Both the position numbers and the translations under genes were made by a program. Positions 53,126-61,358 of a DNA stretch of 64,000 nt are shown piece by piece. The first letter of the stretch is position 1, and every line of letters begins with the position of its first letter. The DNA is from Burkholderia sp. L27(2015). GTDB lineage: Bacteria; Pseudomonadota; Gammaproteobacteria; Burkholderiales; Burkholderiaceae. The DNA lies in NCBI RefSeq assembly GCF_009765705.1, contig NZ_LMUX01000021.1, positions 1,712,509 to 1,776,508 of the forward strand, given 5' to 3'. The notes beneath the pieces are model-generated. The model was not told the DNA's origin and ran no database searches. It was given only the letters and a program-made list of their open reading frames with translations.

Positions 53126-53140
53126 GGGGATGTCCATGCA

Positions 53141-53170
53141 AATCACGCCGAATCACGCCGAATCACGCCA
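53141..53170. repeat. Three 10-bp repeats between the Bug receptor and glutaredoxin-DinB genes
   Basis: AATCACGCCG, AATCACGCCG and AATCACGCCA follow one another 16 bp after the Bug receptor stop. It is of the same size and copy number as the repeat at the aqpZ stop but unrelated in sequence. Confidence 0.8.
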
Positions 53171-53211
53171 ATAGCGAACGCCTTGGGCGCTGAAGTCTTA
53201 GAGGAGCGAAG

Positions 53212-53982
53212 ATGATGCTTGCCGCAGACGAAAGAATCCGGGTCTTCTGGGCCCCCGGTTGTACCAGTTGTCTTCGGGTCAAGGAATTTCTGACTCGACT
53301 GGAGATCGACTACGAGTCGGTGAACGCCGCCTCCAGTGCCGAACACGTTGAGGAGATGGCGCGGCTGGGGGCCCGCAGTGTGCCGATCGTCTCGCGCGGC
53401 GATGCGTTCGTCTATGCACAATCGCTCGCGGACGTGGCCAGCTTTCTTGGGCTGGAAGTTGAGGTCGATCGCCAACTGAGCCCGCATGAACTGGTACGGC
53501 GAGTGAATATCATCCTGCCGGCGGGGCAGCGATATATCAAACAAATTCCCGACGACGTGCTGGACGTTCGCTTTCGCAACAGCGTGCGCTTGCTGCGCGG
53601 CATCGCCCACCATGTGTTTCGCATCGTCGAGGCATTTGTGGAGGCGATGGAAACAGGCGTCGAGTTGAGCAACGAGCTGATCATGGATGCCACGGAGGCC
53701 GTGCGGCCCGGAGACGATGTGTTGACCTACGGCTCGGCGGTTCTGGCGGAGTTTAACGCGTGGTGGGTGCGCTATCCCGACAAATCCTGCCAGGCGCAAA
53801 TGGACACCTATTTCGGCCGGCAATCGGTGCATGACGTGCTGGAGCGGACCACCTGGCATTCGGCGCAACACGTGCGCCAGTTGCTGCTTGTGCTGGATAC
53901 GCTCGGGATTGCGCCGGATAGCCCACTCACGCGCGAGGACCTGGCGGGCTTGCCGTTGCCCGAGAAGGTTTGGGAAGGCTGA
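53212..53982 (+). CDS. Glutaredoxin-DinB fusion protein (second copy)
   Basis: A 256-residue paralogue of the protein at 41526. The N-terminal glutaredoxin fold has Cys17-x2-Cys20 (APGCTSC), the cis-proline in RSVPIVS and YAQSLADV. The C-terminal DinB-like domain keeps the histidines in GIAHHVFRI and TWHSAQH. GAGGAG lies just upstream; ATG at 53212 or 53215 may be used. Like its paralogue it directly follows a periplasmic receptor gene. A thiol-dependent isomerase, transferase or repair role in the pathway is a reasonable guess, by analogy with mycothiol-dependent maleylpyruvate isomerase, which has the same fold. Confidence 0.82.
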   Translation: MMLAADERIRVFWAPGCTSCLRVKEFLTRLEIDYESVNAASSAEHVEEMARLGARSVPIVSRGDAFVYAQSLADVASFLGLEVEVDRQLSPHELVRRVNIILPAGQRYIKQIPDDVLDVRFRNSVRLLRGIAHHVFRIVEAFVEAMETGVELSNELIMDATEAVRPGDDVLTYGSAVLAEFNAWWVRYPDKSCQAQMDTYFGRQSVHDVLERTTWHSAQHVRQLLLVLDTLGIAPDSPLTREDLAGLPLPEKVWEG

Positions 53983-54046
53983 TGTAAGAGCTTATTTCCG
54001 GTGGAATATTTCCCGCTGATTTTGGCCAACCTCAAGCGAGGATTTC

Positions 54047-54832
54047 ATGGACTGCTCCAAAGACAAGCCGTGGCGCACGGCGATCGCCGAATTTACTCAT
54101 GACGGCGTCAGCGTACGCGGCTACGATGTATTGAAAGAGCTGACCGGAAACATCGATTTCGGTGCCATGGTCTACCTGCTGCTGAAAGGAGAGCTGCCGC
54201 GCGGCAACGAATCCAAAATGATCAATGCGGTATTCGTATGCTGCGCCGATCACGGTATTTCACCGTCGTCTACCGTAACGCGATTCATCCAGGCTGCGGG
54301 AGTGCCGATTCAATGCTCGGTGGCCGCCGGGGTCATGATGTTCGGCGACATCCACGGTGGCGCAGGGCAGGAGTTCTGCAGAAATATCCAGCAACTGGTC
54401 ACGCAGGCGCAGGAGAGCCAAGCGGAGTTCGATGAGGTGGCACGCGAATTCGTCCAGGCGCACAAGCGCATCGACGGCTTCGGACATCCCCAACATACCG
54501 ATGGCGACCCGCGCACCGCCGTGTTGTTCAGGCTGGCCGAAGAATATGGGGTGGCAGGCGCTCACATTGCGATGACCCGGGCGCTGGAAAAAGCCTTGCA
54601 GGTTCGTGCCAAGCGTGCGATCCCGGCCAATATCGATGCCGCCATCGGTGCGATCGCTGCGGACCTGGGTCTGGACTGGCGGCTCGCCCGCGCGCTACTG
54701 GTCATTCCGCGTACCGCGGGTTTGTTCGCGCACGCTTTCGAGGAAGCAGTCCGCGAGCCGGGTTGGCGCCAGATCGCTGAGGATCAAATCGGCTATGACG
54801 GGCCGGCAAGCCGCACCATAGAGCATACTTAG
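54047..54832 (+). CDS. Citryl-CoA-lyase-like short citrate-synthase-fold protein
   Basis: A 261-residue protein, far shorter than citrate synthase (about 430) and equal in size to the citryl-CoA lyase of Hydrogenobacter. The citrate-synthase catalytic set is present: His69 (CCADHG), His147 in GFGHPQH followed by DPR, and Asp197 (NIDAAIG). Full-length synthases have a large N-terminal domain that is missing here. Short members cleave citryl-CoA to acetyl-CoA and oxaloacetate. Its neighbour, the CoA ligase, could form the CoA ester. Condensation in the reverse sense cannot be excluded. Confidence 0.85.
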   Translation: MDCSKDKPWRTAIAEFTHDGVSVRGYDVLKELTGNIDFGAMVYLLLKGELPRGNESKMINAVFVCCADHGISPSSTVTRFIQAAGVPIQCSVAAGVMMFGDIHGGAGQEFCRNIQQLVTQAQESQAEFDEVAREFVQAHKRIDGFGHPQHTDGDPRTAVLFRLAEEYGVAGAHIAMTRALEKALQVRAKRAIPANIDAAIGAIAADLGLDWRLARALLVIPRTAGLFAHAFEEAVREPGWRQIAEDQIGYDGPASRTIEHT

Positions 54833-54879
54833 AAAACGTTGCAGAGCGCTGTGCAGCCGGAATCATCGGAGGAGGGGAC

Positions 54880-56151
54880 ATGGGCAATACGCTGGCACAG
54901 AAAATCATCGCACGCACTAGCCACCGGAATAGCGTGTCGGTCGGCGAGGTCGTGATCTGCGAGCCGGATGTGATCGAGACGATCGATCTGGTCATGCCGC
55001 ATTACATCAAGACGCTCGCCGAGCACGGCGTGCATCGCTTTCGTTATCCCGAGCGCATCGTGGTGTTTGCGGATCACGAGGTGCCATCGCAAAGCCCGGC
55101 GACCGCGATGATGAAAAAGCGTCTGCCGCGACAGCTCGAAGAACTCGGCGTGCGCCACTTTTACAGCGAGGGTCGCCACGGCATCAGCCACCAGGCGATT
55201 ATCGAGCACGGGCACGTGCTTCCCGGCATGCTGGTCACCGGCCCGGATACGCATATCACCACGCTCGGCTGCGTCGGCGCATTGTCTCCGCCGCTGAACT
55301 ACGAAGCGGTGCAGGCAATGGCGACCGGAGAGATGTGGTTGCGGGTTCCCGAGACCATACGGATCGAGCTGTCGGGTGTACCGCCTCCAGGAGTGATGAG
55401 TCGCGACGTGGCGCAATGGATTATTCACCGGCTAGGCGCGCAGCTGTGCGATTACCGTGTCCTGGAGTATGGTGGCCCCGCTTTTGCTGCGCTGGATATG
55501 GATTTTCGGATGACCTTGTGCAATGTGGCGATCGACGTCGGGGCAAAGGCAGCGCTGGTCGAGCCCGATGAGGTGACCGCTGCTTATCTGCGTTCGCGTA
55601 CCACGGCTGTACTCGACATGACACGTAGCGATGCCGATGCCGAATACGCTTTGGTGTTTCGTCAGGATCTGGCCGACTTCGAACCCATGGTCGCGGCGCC
55701 GCCGAGCCCCGACAATGTCGTGCCGGTTTCGAAGGTGGCCGGTGTCAAGGTCGATCAGGTCTATATCGGCTCGTGTGCCGGAGGACGACTCGAAGATTTG
55801 CGGGCTGCTGCCGGCGTGCTGCGAGGCCGCAAGGTGCACCCGCGTGTGCGGATGCTGGTGATTCCCACGTCGCAGGAAATTTTCGCCAACGCGGCGCGCG
55901 AGGGTCTGCTCGAAGTTTTCGTCGATGCAGGCGCGATCGTCAACAGTCCGAGTTGCGGTCCGTGCTATGGCAATCTCGCGCCGTTGGTCGAGGGCGATGT
56001 CTGCATTGGTACAGGCACCACCAACAGCCCCGGGCGCATGGGCAGTACTGGGGCGTCCATCTATCTGAGTAACGCGATTACTGCGAGCGTCGCCGCCGTC
56101 GCCGGCGAGATTTGCGATCCCCGTGTTTTCTTCGCGAGAGGCGAGCTATGA
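54880..56151 (+). CDS. LeuC/homoaconitase-type hydro-lyase large subunit
   Basis: A 423-residue protein of the length of archaeal-type LeuC/HacA and dimethylmaleate hydratase large subunits. Fe-S ligands are Cys299, Cys359 and Cys362 (NSPSCGPCYGNL). Substrate-site stretches are FADHEVPSQS, GRHGISHQAIIEHG and GPDTHITTLG. The usual SCTNGR reads SCAGGR. No leuB or leuA is nearby, so leucine synthesis is not its role. GGAGGAGGGG precedes the start and the stop overlaps the small-subunit gene by ATGA. Confidence 0.88.
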   Translation: MGNTLAQKIIARTSHRNSVSVGEVVICEPDVIETIDLVMPHYIKTLAEHGVHRFRYPERIVVFADHEVPSQSPATAMMKKRLPRQLEELGVRHFYSEGRHGISHQAIIEHGHVLPGMLVTGPDTHITTLGCVGALSPPLNYEAVQAMATGEMWLRVPETIRIELSGVPPPGVMSRDVAQWIIHRLGAQLCDYRVLEYGGPAFAALDMDFRMTLCNVAIDVGAKAALVEPDEVTAAYLRSRTTAVLDMTRSDADAEYALVFRQDLADFEPMVAAPPSPDNVVPVSKVAGVKVDQVYIGSCAGGRLEDLRAAAGVLRGRKVHPRVRMLVIPTSQEIFANAAREGLLEVFVDAGAIVNSPSCGPCYGNLAPLVEGDVCIGTGTTNSPGRMGSTGASIYLSNAITASVAAVAGEICDPRVFFARGEL

Positions 56152-56678
56152 CGAATTGGCTCTGGAAGGGTCGGGTGTGGGCGTTCGGCGATGCGCTGCC
56201 CAACGATAACGGATTGATGCCGATCAGCTTTACGCGCGCACAGGTGTACGACGAGCAGGTGCTAGCCCAGCACTGCTTCGAGGATATCGATCCCAGCTTG
56301 GCCGCTCGGATTCAACCGGGTGACCTCATCGTTGCGGGCAAGAACTTCGGATGTGGGAATCCGCATACCCAGGGCTTTCTTGGCCTCAAGGGGCTGGGGG
56401 TGGCGGTGCTTGCGGAATCGATGTCGCGTGGACCGCTTAGGGCTTGCGTCAATGCCGGGGTGCCGGTTCTCGCGCCGGCGCCCGGTATTTGCGCGTTTGC
56501 TCAAACCGGCGACGTCGTCACCGTCGATTTCGAGCATGGGTCCATCGAGAACCTGACGCAAAACAGCCAAATGGAAATCCCCGCTTTGCCTGTGATCATG
56601 CGCGATATCGTGGCTGCCGGAGGGGGGCTTGGGTTCATGCTGGAACGGTTGAAGGCGCTGGAGACGCGTGGGGCGTAG
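56148..56678 (+). CDS. LeuD-type hydro-lyase small subunit with altered active-site loop
   Basis: A 176-residue swivel-domain subunit. The start follows the family (GRVWAFGDALPNDNG...), and the active-site loop is NFGCGNPHTQGF (residues 66-77). In LeuD, HacB and related subunits this loop is NFGCGSSREHA, with Ser and Arg that hold the substrate carboxylate. Here both are gone (NPHTQ), so either the substrate differs or other residues take over. It is coupled to the large subunit by ATGA and ends the operon. Confidence 0.85.
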   Translation: MTNWLWKGRVWAFGDALPNDNGLMPISFTRAQVYDEQVLAQHCFEDIDPSLAARIQPGDLIVAGKNFGCGNPHTQGFLGLKGLGVAVLAESMSRGPLRACVNAGVPVLAPAPGICAFAQTGDVVTVDFEHGSIENLTQNSQMEIPALPVIMRDIVAAGGGLGFMLERLKALETRGA

Positions 56679-56821
56679 TCGCCACCTTGAACGCAATGTC
56701 GTGACCGGGCGTTTACCCGTACAATAAGAAGGGCGCTTCCGTGCCTAGAGGGATCGCGGTTGCGAAGGTGCGACGAGTACGAATTCGTGTGTATGCGTAA
56801 ATTCCAACCCCGGGAGCAGCG

Positions 56822-57352
56822 TTGAGCTCGCTGATGCACAAGCCGCTACTGAGCAGATTCAAGGAACTCCCCCTGAAGGACCGATTGGTTCAAGGGGGCG
56901 TCGCTGCGCTGCAAGCTATTTGCGGTGCTAGCATCGCATACGGCCTGGCTCAGGCGATACACGCCGAGCAGCCGTTTTGGGCGGCGATTACCGCCATCGC
57001 GGTAACCCAGCCTAATTACACGGACACCGTGAACCTATCGCGCGATCAATTTATCGGCGCCATGATAGGGGCAATTTTCGGTTTTTTCGGTGCGACATTG
57101 GGAGCCGGCCACTACATTGGCTACGTGGCGACCGTCATGGCCGTCATCGTAATCTGCTGGGGCTTGAACGTAGGCAGCGCCGCCCGGCTGGGAGCGATCA
57201 CCGCGACCATCGTCATGCTGGTTCCGCTCGACGGGCCGGTCTGGAGCATTGCGCTGTCTCGCCTGCTTGAGGTCGTGTTGGGAACCTTGTGTGCAACGCT
57301 CGTTAGTTGGTTGTTTTCGCGCGCCGAACGGCGCTGGTTCAGCAAATCGTAA
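56822..57352 (+). CDS. Small FUSC-like integral membrane protein
   Basis: A 176-residue protein with about five hydrophobic segments, equal to the membrane half of FUSC/aromatic acid exporter proteins (QAICGASIAYGLAQAIHAEQPFWAAITAIAVTQPNY in two stretches). It lacks the long cytoplasmic half of the 37-kb protein. It starts with TTG after GGGAG, or with the ATG at 56834. It lies 143 bp behind the catabolic operon in the same direction. Possibly an acid exporter subunit. Confidence 0.72.
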   Translation: MSSLMHKPLLSRFKELPLKDRLVQGGVAALQAICGASIAYGLAQAIHAEQPFWAAITAIAVTQPNYTDTVNLSRDQFIGAMIGAIFGFFGATLGAGHYIGYVATVMAVIVICWGLNVGSAARLGAITATIVMLVPLDGPVWSIALSRLLEVVLGTLCATLVSWLFSRAERRWFSKS

Positions 57353-57574
57353 ACGCACACGCTCCTGCGCTGTGCGCTCCCTCGGGCGTAACCTGTCGAA
57401 TCAGAATCAGGTTTAGGTCAAATCTTCCCTGGGGGCAATCGTCCCTCGACATTCACCAAAGATAGAGACATAAGGCGCGCGTTGGATCGATGTGCTCAGG
57501 CGATCCAGTAGATGCATATACTCCTAGTCGGTCTTATACTGGTGAATTGAAGCGTAATTCAGGGGGAGACTTAC

Positions 57575-58015
57575 ATGGAATTATTACAGTGCAATTGTTC
57601 TTCGCTGCGAAGCGCAACGCGCACGCTTTCGCTGGCTTACGACGAAGTGCTGCGTCCTTCGGGGCTGCGTTTGACGCAGTTTTCGATTCTTGCGCGCATC
57701 GCGGCGGTGGGTCCACACCCGCTGAACGATCTCGCGGAGATGCTGGCCATGGATCGTACTACCTTGGGTCGTAACCTGAAGCCGCTCGAGCGCGACGATT
57801 TGGTCTGCCTCGAAGTTGGCATGGATCGGCGCCAACGCGTGATCAATCTGACTGCGGCTGGCCGGCGCGCGCTTATGCGCGCAAAGCCGTTGTGGGAAAC
57901 GGTGAACCAGCGCTTCGAGGTGAAATTCGGCGTTGGCAAAGCAAAAACGCTGCGCGATACGATGAAGCAAATCGTCAAAACGGGACGAGAACTCTCGGCG
58001 GAAACCGTTGCTTGA
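57575..58015 (+). CDS. MarR-family transcriptional regulator
   Basis: A 146-residue winged-helix protein: LTQFSILARIAAVGPHPLNDLAEMLAMDRTTLGRNLKPLERDDLV is the MarR DNA-binding core, with DRRQRVINLTAAG as wing. Two cysteines near the N-terminus (LLQCNCSS) could allow redox sensing as in some relatives. The start has GGGGGAG upstream. The 222-bp gap before it shows no clear operator to me. The target is unknown; the FUSC-like gene upstream is a candidate. Confidence 0.87.
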   Translation: MELLQCNCSSLRSATRTLSLAYDEVLRPSGLRLTQFSILARIAAVGPHPLNDLAEMLAMDRTTLGRNLKPLERDDLVCLEVGMDRRQRVINLTAAGRRALMRAKPLWETVNQRFEVKFGVGKAKTLRDTMKQIVKTGRELSAETVA

Positions 58016-58082
58016 GGACAGGCACAACATGATCTCGGCCGGAGCTGTCATGACGTGCCTTCGCGGCGATCGACGTCGAGCG

Positions 58083-59000
58083 CTATTGAGCGAGCGCCTG
58101 ATCGCCGAGCGTCTCGATGACCTGTTGGCGTAACCATCGATTGGCGTCGTTATTTTCGAAATCCTGGTGCCAATGCACTGTGACGGTCACCTCGGGAATC
58201 TTTACCGGTAGTTCGAAGACCGAAAATTTACCCGTGGGGTTGAGAAACGGGGCCGCTCTGCGTGGCAACGTAACGATCCAGTCGGTTCGCGCCAGAATGA
58301 ATGGAACGACAGTGAAATGCGGGACGCGTAGCGCGATTTTCCGATGCACTGTCTTCTCCCGAAAGTCATCTTCGATCTGCTGATGAGCATTCTCGACAGA
58401 ATTGACCAATACATGCGAAAGCGCGAGATAGTCTTCCAGTGATAGCGCGTGCTTGGGCAAGCCTTGGCGCCGACGCGTCATGCAGACGTATTCCTCGTGA
58501 AACAGCACGTGATGCGGGGTACGCTCGCGCAGCGTCGGTAAATTCCCAATCGCCAGATCCAGCTTGCCGCTACGCAACGCTTCCTCAGCCTGCGCGACCG
58601 GAAGTGACTGCACGTCTAGATGCACATTGGGGGCCAAGGCTTCGAGCCGTGCACATAGCGGAGGCAGAAACACCAGTTCGCCGATATCCGACATCGTGAG
58701 GCGAAACAGCCGTGAACTCGTTGCCGGATCGAAGGGCGTCATGAAGCGCAGGGCTTCTTGCGCTGCCGCCATTGCGCGTCGCAACGGTTCGCGCATTTCG
58801 AGCGCAGCCGAGGTGGGCTGCATCTCGTTGCCTGTTCGGATGAACAGGGGATCTCCGATAGCTCCCCGCAGGCGTCCAAGGGCATAGCTGACAGCCGGTT
58901 GCGATAGTCCGAGACGCACGCCCGCGAGCGTAAGGCTACCCTCTTCGAGAATGGCGTGAAACACGCGGAGCAAGTTCAGATCGACCCGACCTGTATCCAT
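58083..59000 (-). CDS. LysR-family regulator (NahR/NodD-like branch)
   Basis: A 305-residue protein that starts VDLNLLRVFHAILEEGSLTLAGVRLGLSQPAVSYALGRLRGAIGDPLFIR, the signature of the NahR/NodD/LeuO-type branch. The effector domain follows (RLFRLTMSDIGELVFLPPL). It is divergent from the indolepyruvate-oxidoreductase-like operon with a 120-bp gap that holds a near-perfect LysR box, so it is almost certainly the regulator of that operon. Confidence 0.9.
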   Translation of the reverse strand: MDTGRVDLNLLRVFHAILEEGSLTLAGVRLGLSQPAVSYALGRLRGAIGDPLFIRTGNEMQPTSAALEMREPLRRAMAAAQEALRFMTPFDPATSSRLFRLTMSDIGELVFLPPLCARLEALAPNVHLDVQSLPVAQAEEALRSGKLDLAIGNLPTLRERTPHHVLFHEEYVCMTRRRQGLPKHALSLEDYLALSHVLVNSVENAHQQIEDDFREKTVHRKIALRVPHFTVVPFILARTDWIVTLPRRAAPFLNPTGKFSVFELPVKIPEVTVTVHWHQDFENNDANRWLRQQVIETLGDQALAQ

Positions 59001-59018
59001 ATTTTTATGACCTTGTGC

Positions 59019-59043
59019 GATATTGATCTATTTGACCAATATC
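59019..59043. promoter_or_regulatory. LysR box upstream of the IorA-like gene
   Basis: GATATTG (59019-59025), an 11-nt spacer and CAATATC (59037-59043) form a perfect 7-bp dyad that fits the LysR T-N11-A rule. It sits in the divergent gap next to the LysR gene. Confidence 0.7.
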
Positions 59044-59061
59044 TTATGGGATTTCTATACT
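59032..59061 (+). promoter_or_regulatory. Sigma70-type promoter of the IorA-like operon
   Basis: TTGACC (59032-59037) and TATACT (59056-59061) with an 18-bp spacer. The -35 overlaps the right arm of the LysR box, an arrangement in which the bound regulator either contacts or blocks RNA polymerase. Confidence 0.55.
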
Positions 59062-59120
59062 CCGTTGCAATGAGTACATGTCTAGTTATTTACTGATACC
59101 AGCGCATACGTGGAGTGAAG

Positions 59121-61358
59121 ATGGCAGAGCGGTCGTTTAAGAAAGAAGTCGAGAAGCTGCTGATCGGTGCGGGCGAGACTTTCAGTGGCGAAGGCATCCT
59201 TGCCGTAACGAAGGCATTGCTTCAGTCAGGAGTGTCTTATGTGGCCGGCTACCAGGGGGCGCCGATTTCGCATCTGATGGACGTGCTGGCCGACGCCGAC
59301 GACATCCTGCGTAGCCTCGGCGTGCACTTCGAGAGCAGCGCCAGCGAAGCGACTGCGGCAGCCACGCTTGCGGCTTCCGTGAACTACCCGCTGCGTGGCG
59401 CGATTACGTTCAAGGCGACGGCCGGGACCAACGTGGCGTCCGATCCGCTGTCGAATCTCGCTTCGGGCGGCGTGACCGGCGGCGCGTTGATCATCGTCGG
59501 TGAGGACTATGGCGAAGGCTCCAGCATCATGCAGGAGCGCTCGCATGCATTCGCGATGAAGTCGCAGATCTGGCTGCTCGATCCGCGCCCGAACCTGCCT
59601 TCGATCGTGGATGCCGTCGAACATGGCTTCCGCTTGTCGGAGGCCAGCAGCACGCCGGTGATGCTGCAACTGCGCATTCGTGCCTGCCACATGCACGGTC
59701 AGTTCGTCGCGAAGGACAACGTTCGGCCGACCTTCACGCTCGCGGATGCGATGAATCACCCGCGCCGCGATCTCTCGCGCATCGTGTTGCCGCCGTCAAG
59801 CTTTGCGCATGAGAAAGAGAAAGTCGAGCGACGCTGGCCGGCCGCAGTCGAATATGTGGAGAAGGCGGGCCTCAACGAATTTTTCGGCGATGAGAGCGCC
59901 AAGCATGGCTTGATCGTGCAGGGTGGTTGCTACAACGGCGTGATACGTGGATTGCAGCTACTCGGTCTGGCCGATGCCAGCGGCAACACCGACGTGCCGC
60001 TCTACGTGATGAATGTCGCCTATCCGTTGATTGACAGTGAACTGCGCCGCTTCGCACTCGGCAAGGAAGCGGTGTTAATGATCGAGGAAGGGCAGCCGGA
60101 GTTCATCGAGCAAGGTGTCAACACGTCCTTGCGTCAGGCGGATCTACAAGCGCGCATTCACGGCAAGGATATGTTCACGCGTGCCGGAGAATACTCGCCG
60201 ACCATGATGCTCAAAGGCTTGCTCAAGTTCTTCGAGCGCTATCGCCCGGAACTCGCTTTGCGTGATCATTTGCCGGCCGGTGTCAGGGCGACACTGGCGC
60301 CTAAGCCAGTGCCGATTCCGGTGGTGGCGTCGAGTGCGGTGTCGAAGGTGGCTGTCGTGGCCGCCGCACCTGAGCCGGCACCGTTACTTGCTGAAACAGG
60401 CGAACACCTGCCGGTTCATGCAAGGCCGCCTTCATTCTGTACCGGTTGTCCGGAACGGCCGATCTTCACTGCGCTCAAGCTCGTTCAGCGCGAGTTGGGC
60501 GATCATCACATCAGTGCCGATATCGGCTGTCATTTGTTCTCGATCCTGCCGCCTTTCAACCTGGGCGCGACCACGATGGGCTACGGTCTGGGTGCGGCGG
60601 GTGCGGCGGCATTCAGCAGCGAAGACAGCACGAAGCGCGCAGTCTCGATCATGGGTGATGGCGGATTCTGGCATAACGGTTTGACGAGCGGCATCGGCAA
60701 TGCGGTGTTCAACAAGTCGGACAATCTCACGCTCATCGTCGACAACGGTTATTCCGCTGCCACCGGCGGACAGGACATCCTGTCGTCCAAGGCCGATAAC
60801 ACGAAACGGGTGACACAACTGCCGATCGAGCAGGCCGTGCGCGGCGTCGGCGTGAAATGGGTGCGTACGTTGACGCGGACTTACGATATTTCGCGGATGC
60901 GCGATACCCTGCGCGAGGCGCTCACCACGAAGTCGCGCGGACCCAAGGTCATCATCGCGCAGTCTGAATGCATGTTGAACAAGCAGCGACGGGTCAAGCC
61001 GCTAACCAAAAAAGCGATCGGAGAGGGCAAGCGCGTCGTGCAGGAGCGGTTCGGTGTCGACGATGACGTCTGTACCGGCGATCACTCGTGTATTCGCATT
61101 TCGGGCTGCCCGTCTCTGTCGATCAAGGACAATCCCGATCCGTTGCGCACGGATCCGGTCGCGACTGTGCTGGATAGCTGCGTGGGTTGTGGCGTATGCG
61201 GCGAAGCGGCGCACGCGGCCGTGTTGTGTCCATCGTTCTTCCGCGCGGAGTTGATTAGCAATCCGAGCTGGGGCGAGCGCTTGAGACAGCGGTTGCGCAC
61301 CGCGGTGATCCAGTTCCTGCAACGGCGTCTGGCTGCCCGGGAGGTGCGTTATGTCTGA
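59121..61358 (+). CDS. Indolepyruvate:ferredoxin oxidoreductase alpha-like subunit
   Basis: A 745-residue protein. The N-terminal part is the pyruvate-oxidoreductase-type domain (GYQGAPISHLMDVLAD), the middle holds the ThDP domain (MGDGGFWHNG followed by VDNGYSAATGGQ), and the C-terminus has Fe-S cysteines (CTGDHSCIRISGCP and SCVGCGVCGE with a later CP). This is the layout of IorA and of related aerobic proteobacterial 2-oxoacid oxidoreductases. It oxidatively decarboxylates an aryl- or other 2-oxo acid to its CoA ester. The ATG at 59121 has GGAG upstream. It overlaps the beta-subunit gene by 8 bp. Confidence 0.88.
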   Translation: MAERSFKKEVEKLLIGAGETFSGEGILAVTKALLQSGVSYVAGYQGAPISHLMDVLADADDILRSLGVHFESSASEATAAATLAASVNYPLRGAITFKATAGTNVASDPLSNLASGGVTGGALIIVGEDYGEGSSIMQERSHAFAMKSQIWLLDPRPNLPSIVDAVEHGFRLSEASSTPVMLQLRIRACHMHGQFVAKDNVRPTFTLADAMNHPRRDLSRIVLPPSSFAHEKEKVERRWPAAVEYVEKAGLNEFFGDESAKHGLIVQGGCYNGVIRGLQLLGLADASGNTDVPLYVMNVAYPLIDSELRRFALGKEAVLMIEEGQPEFIEQGVNTSLRQADLQARIHGKDMFTRAGEYSPTMMLKGLLKFFERYRPELALRDHLPAGVRATLAPKPVPIPVVASSAVSKVAVVAAAPEPAPLLAETGEHLPVHARPPSFCTGCPERPIFTALKLVQRELGDHHISADIGCHLFSILPPFNLGATTMGYGLGAAGAAAFSSEDSTKRAVSIMGDGGFWHNGLTSGIGNAVFNKSDNLTLIVDNGYSAATGGQDILSSKADNTKRVTQLPIEQAVRGVGVKWVRTLTRTYDISRMRDTLREALTTKSRGPKVIIAQSECMLNKQRRVKPLTKKAIGEGKRVVQERFGVDDDVCTGDHSCIRISGCPSLSIKDNPDPLRTDPVATVLDSCVGCGVCGEAAHAAVLCPSFFRAELISNPSWGERLRQRLRTAVIQFLQRRLAAREVRYV

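Noticed and set aside
54880..56678. leuCD of leucine biosynthesis
   Set aside because: No leuA or leuB nearby, different operon context, short large subunit, and the LeuD active-site loop is changed.
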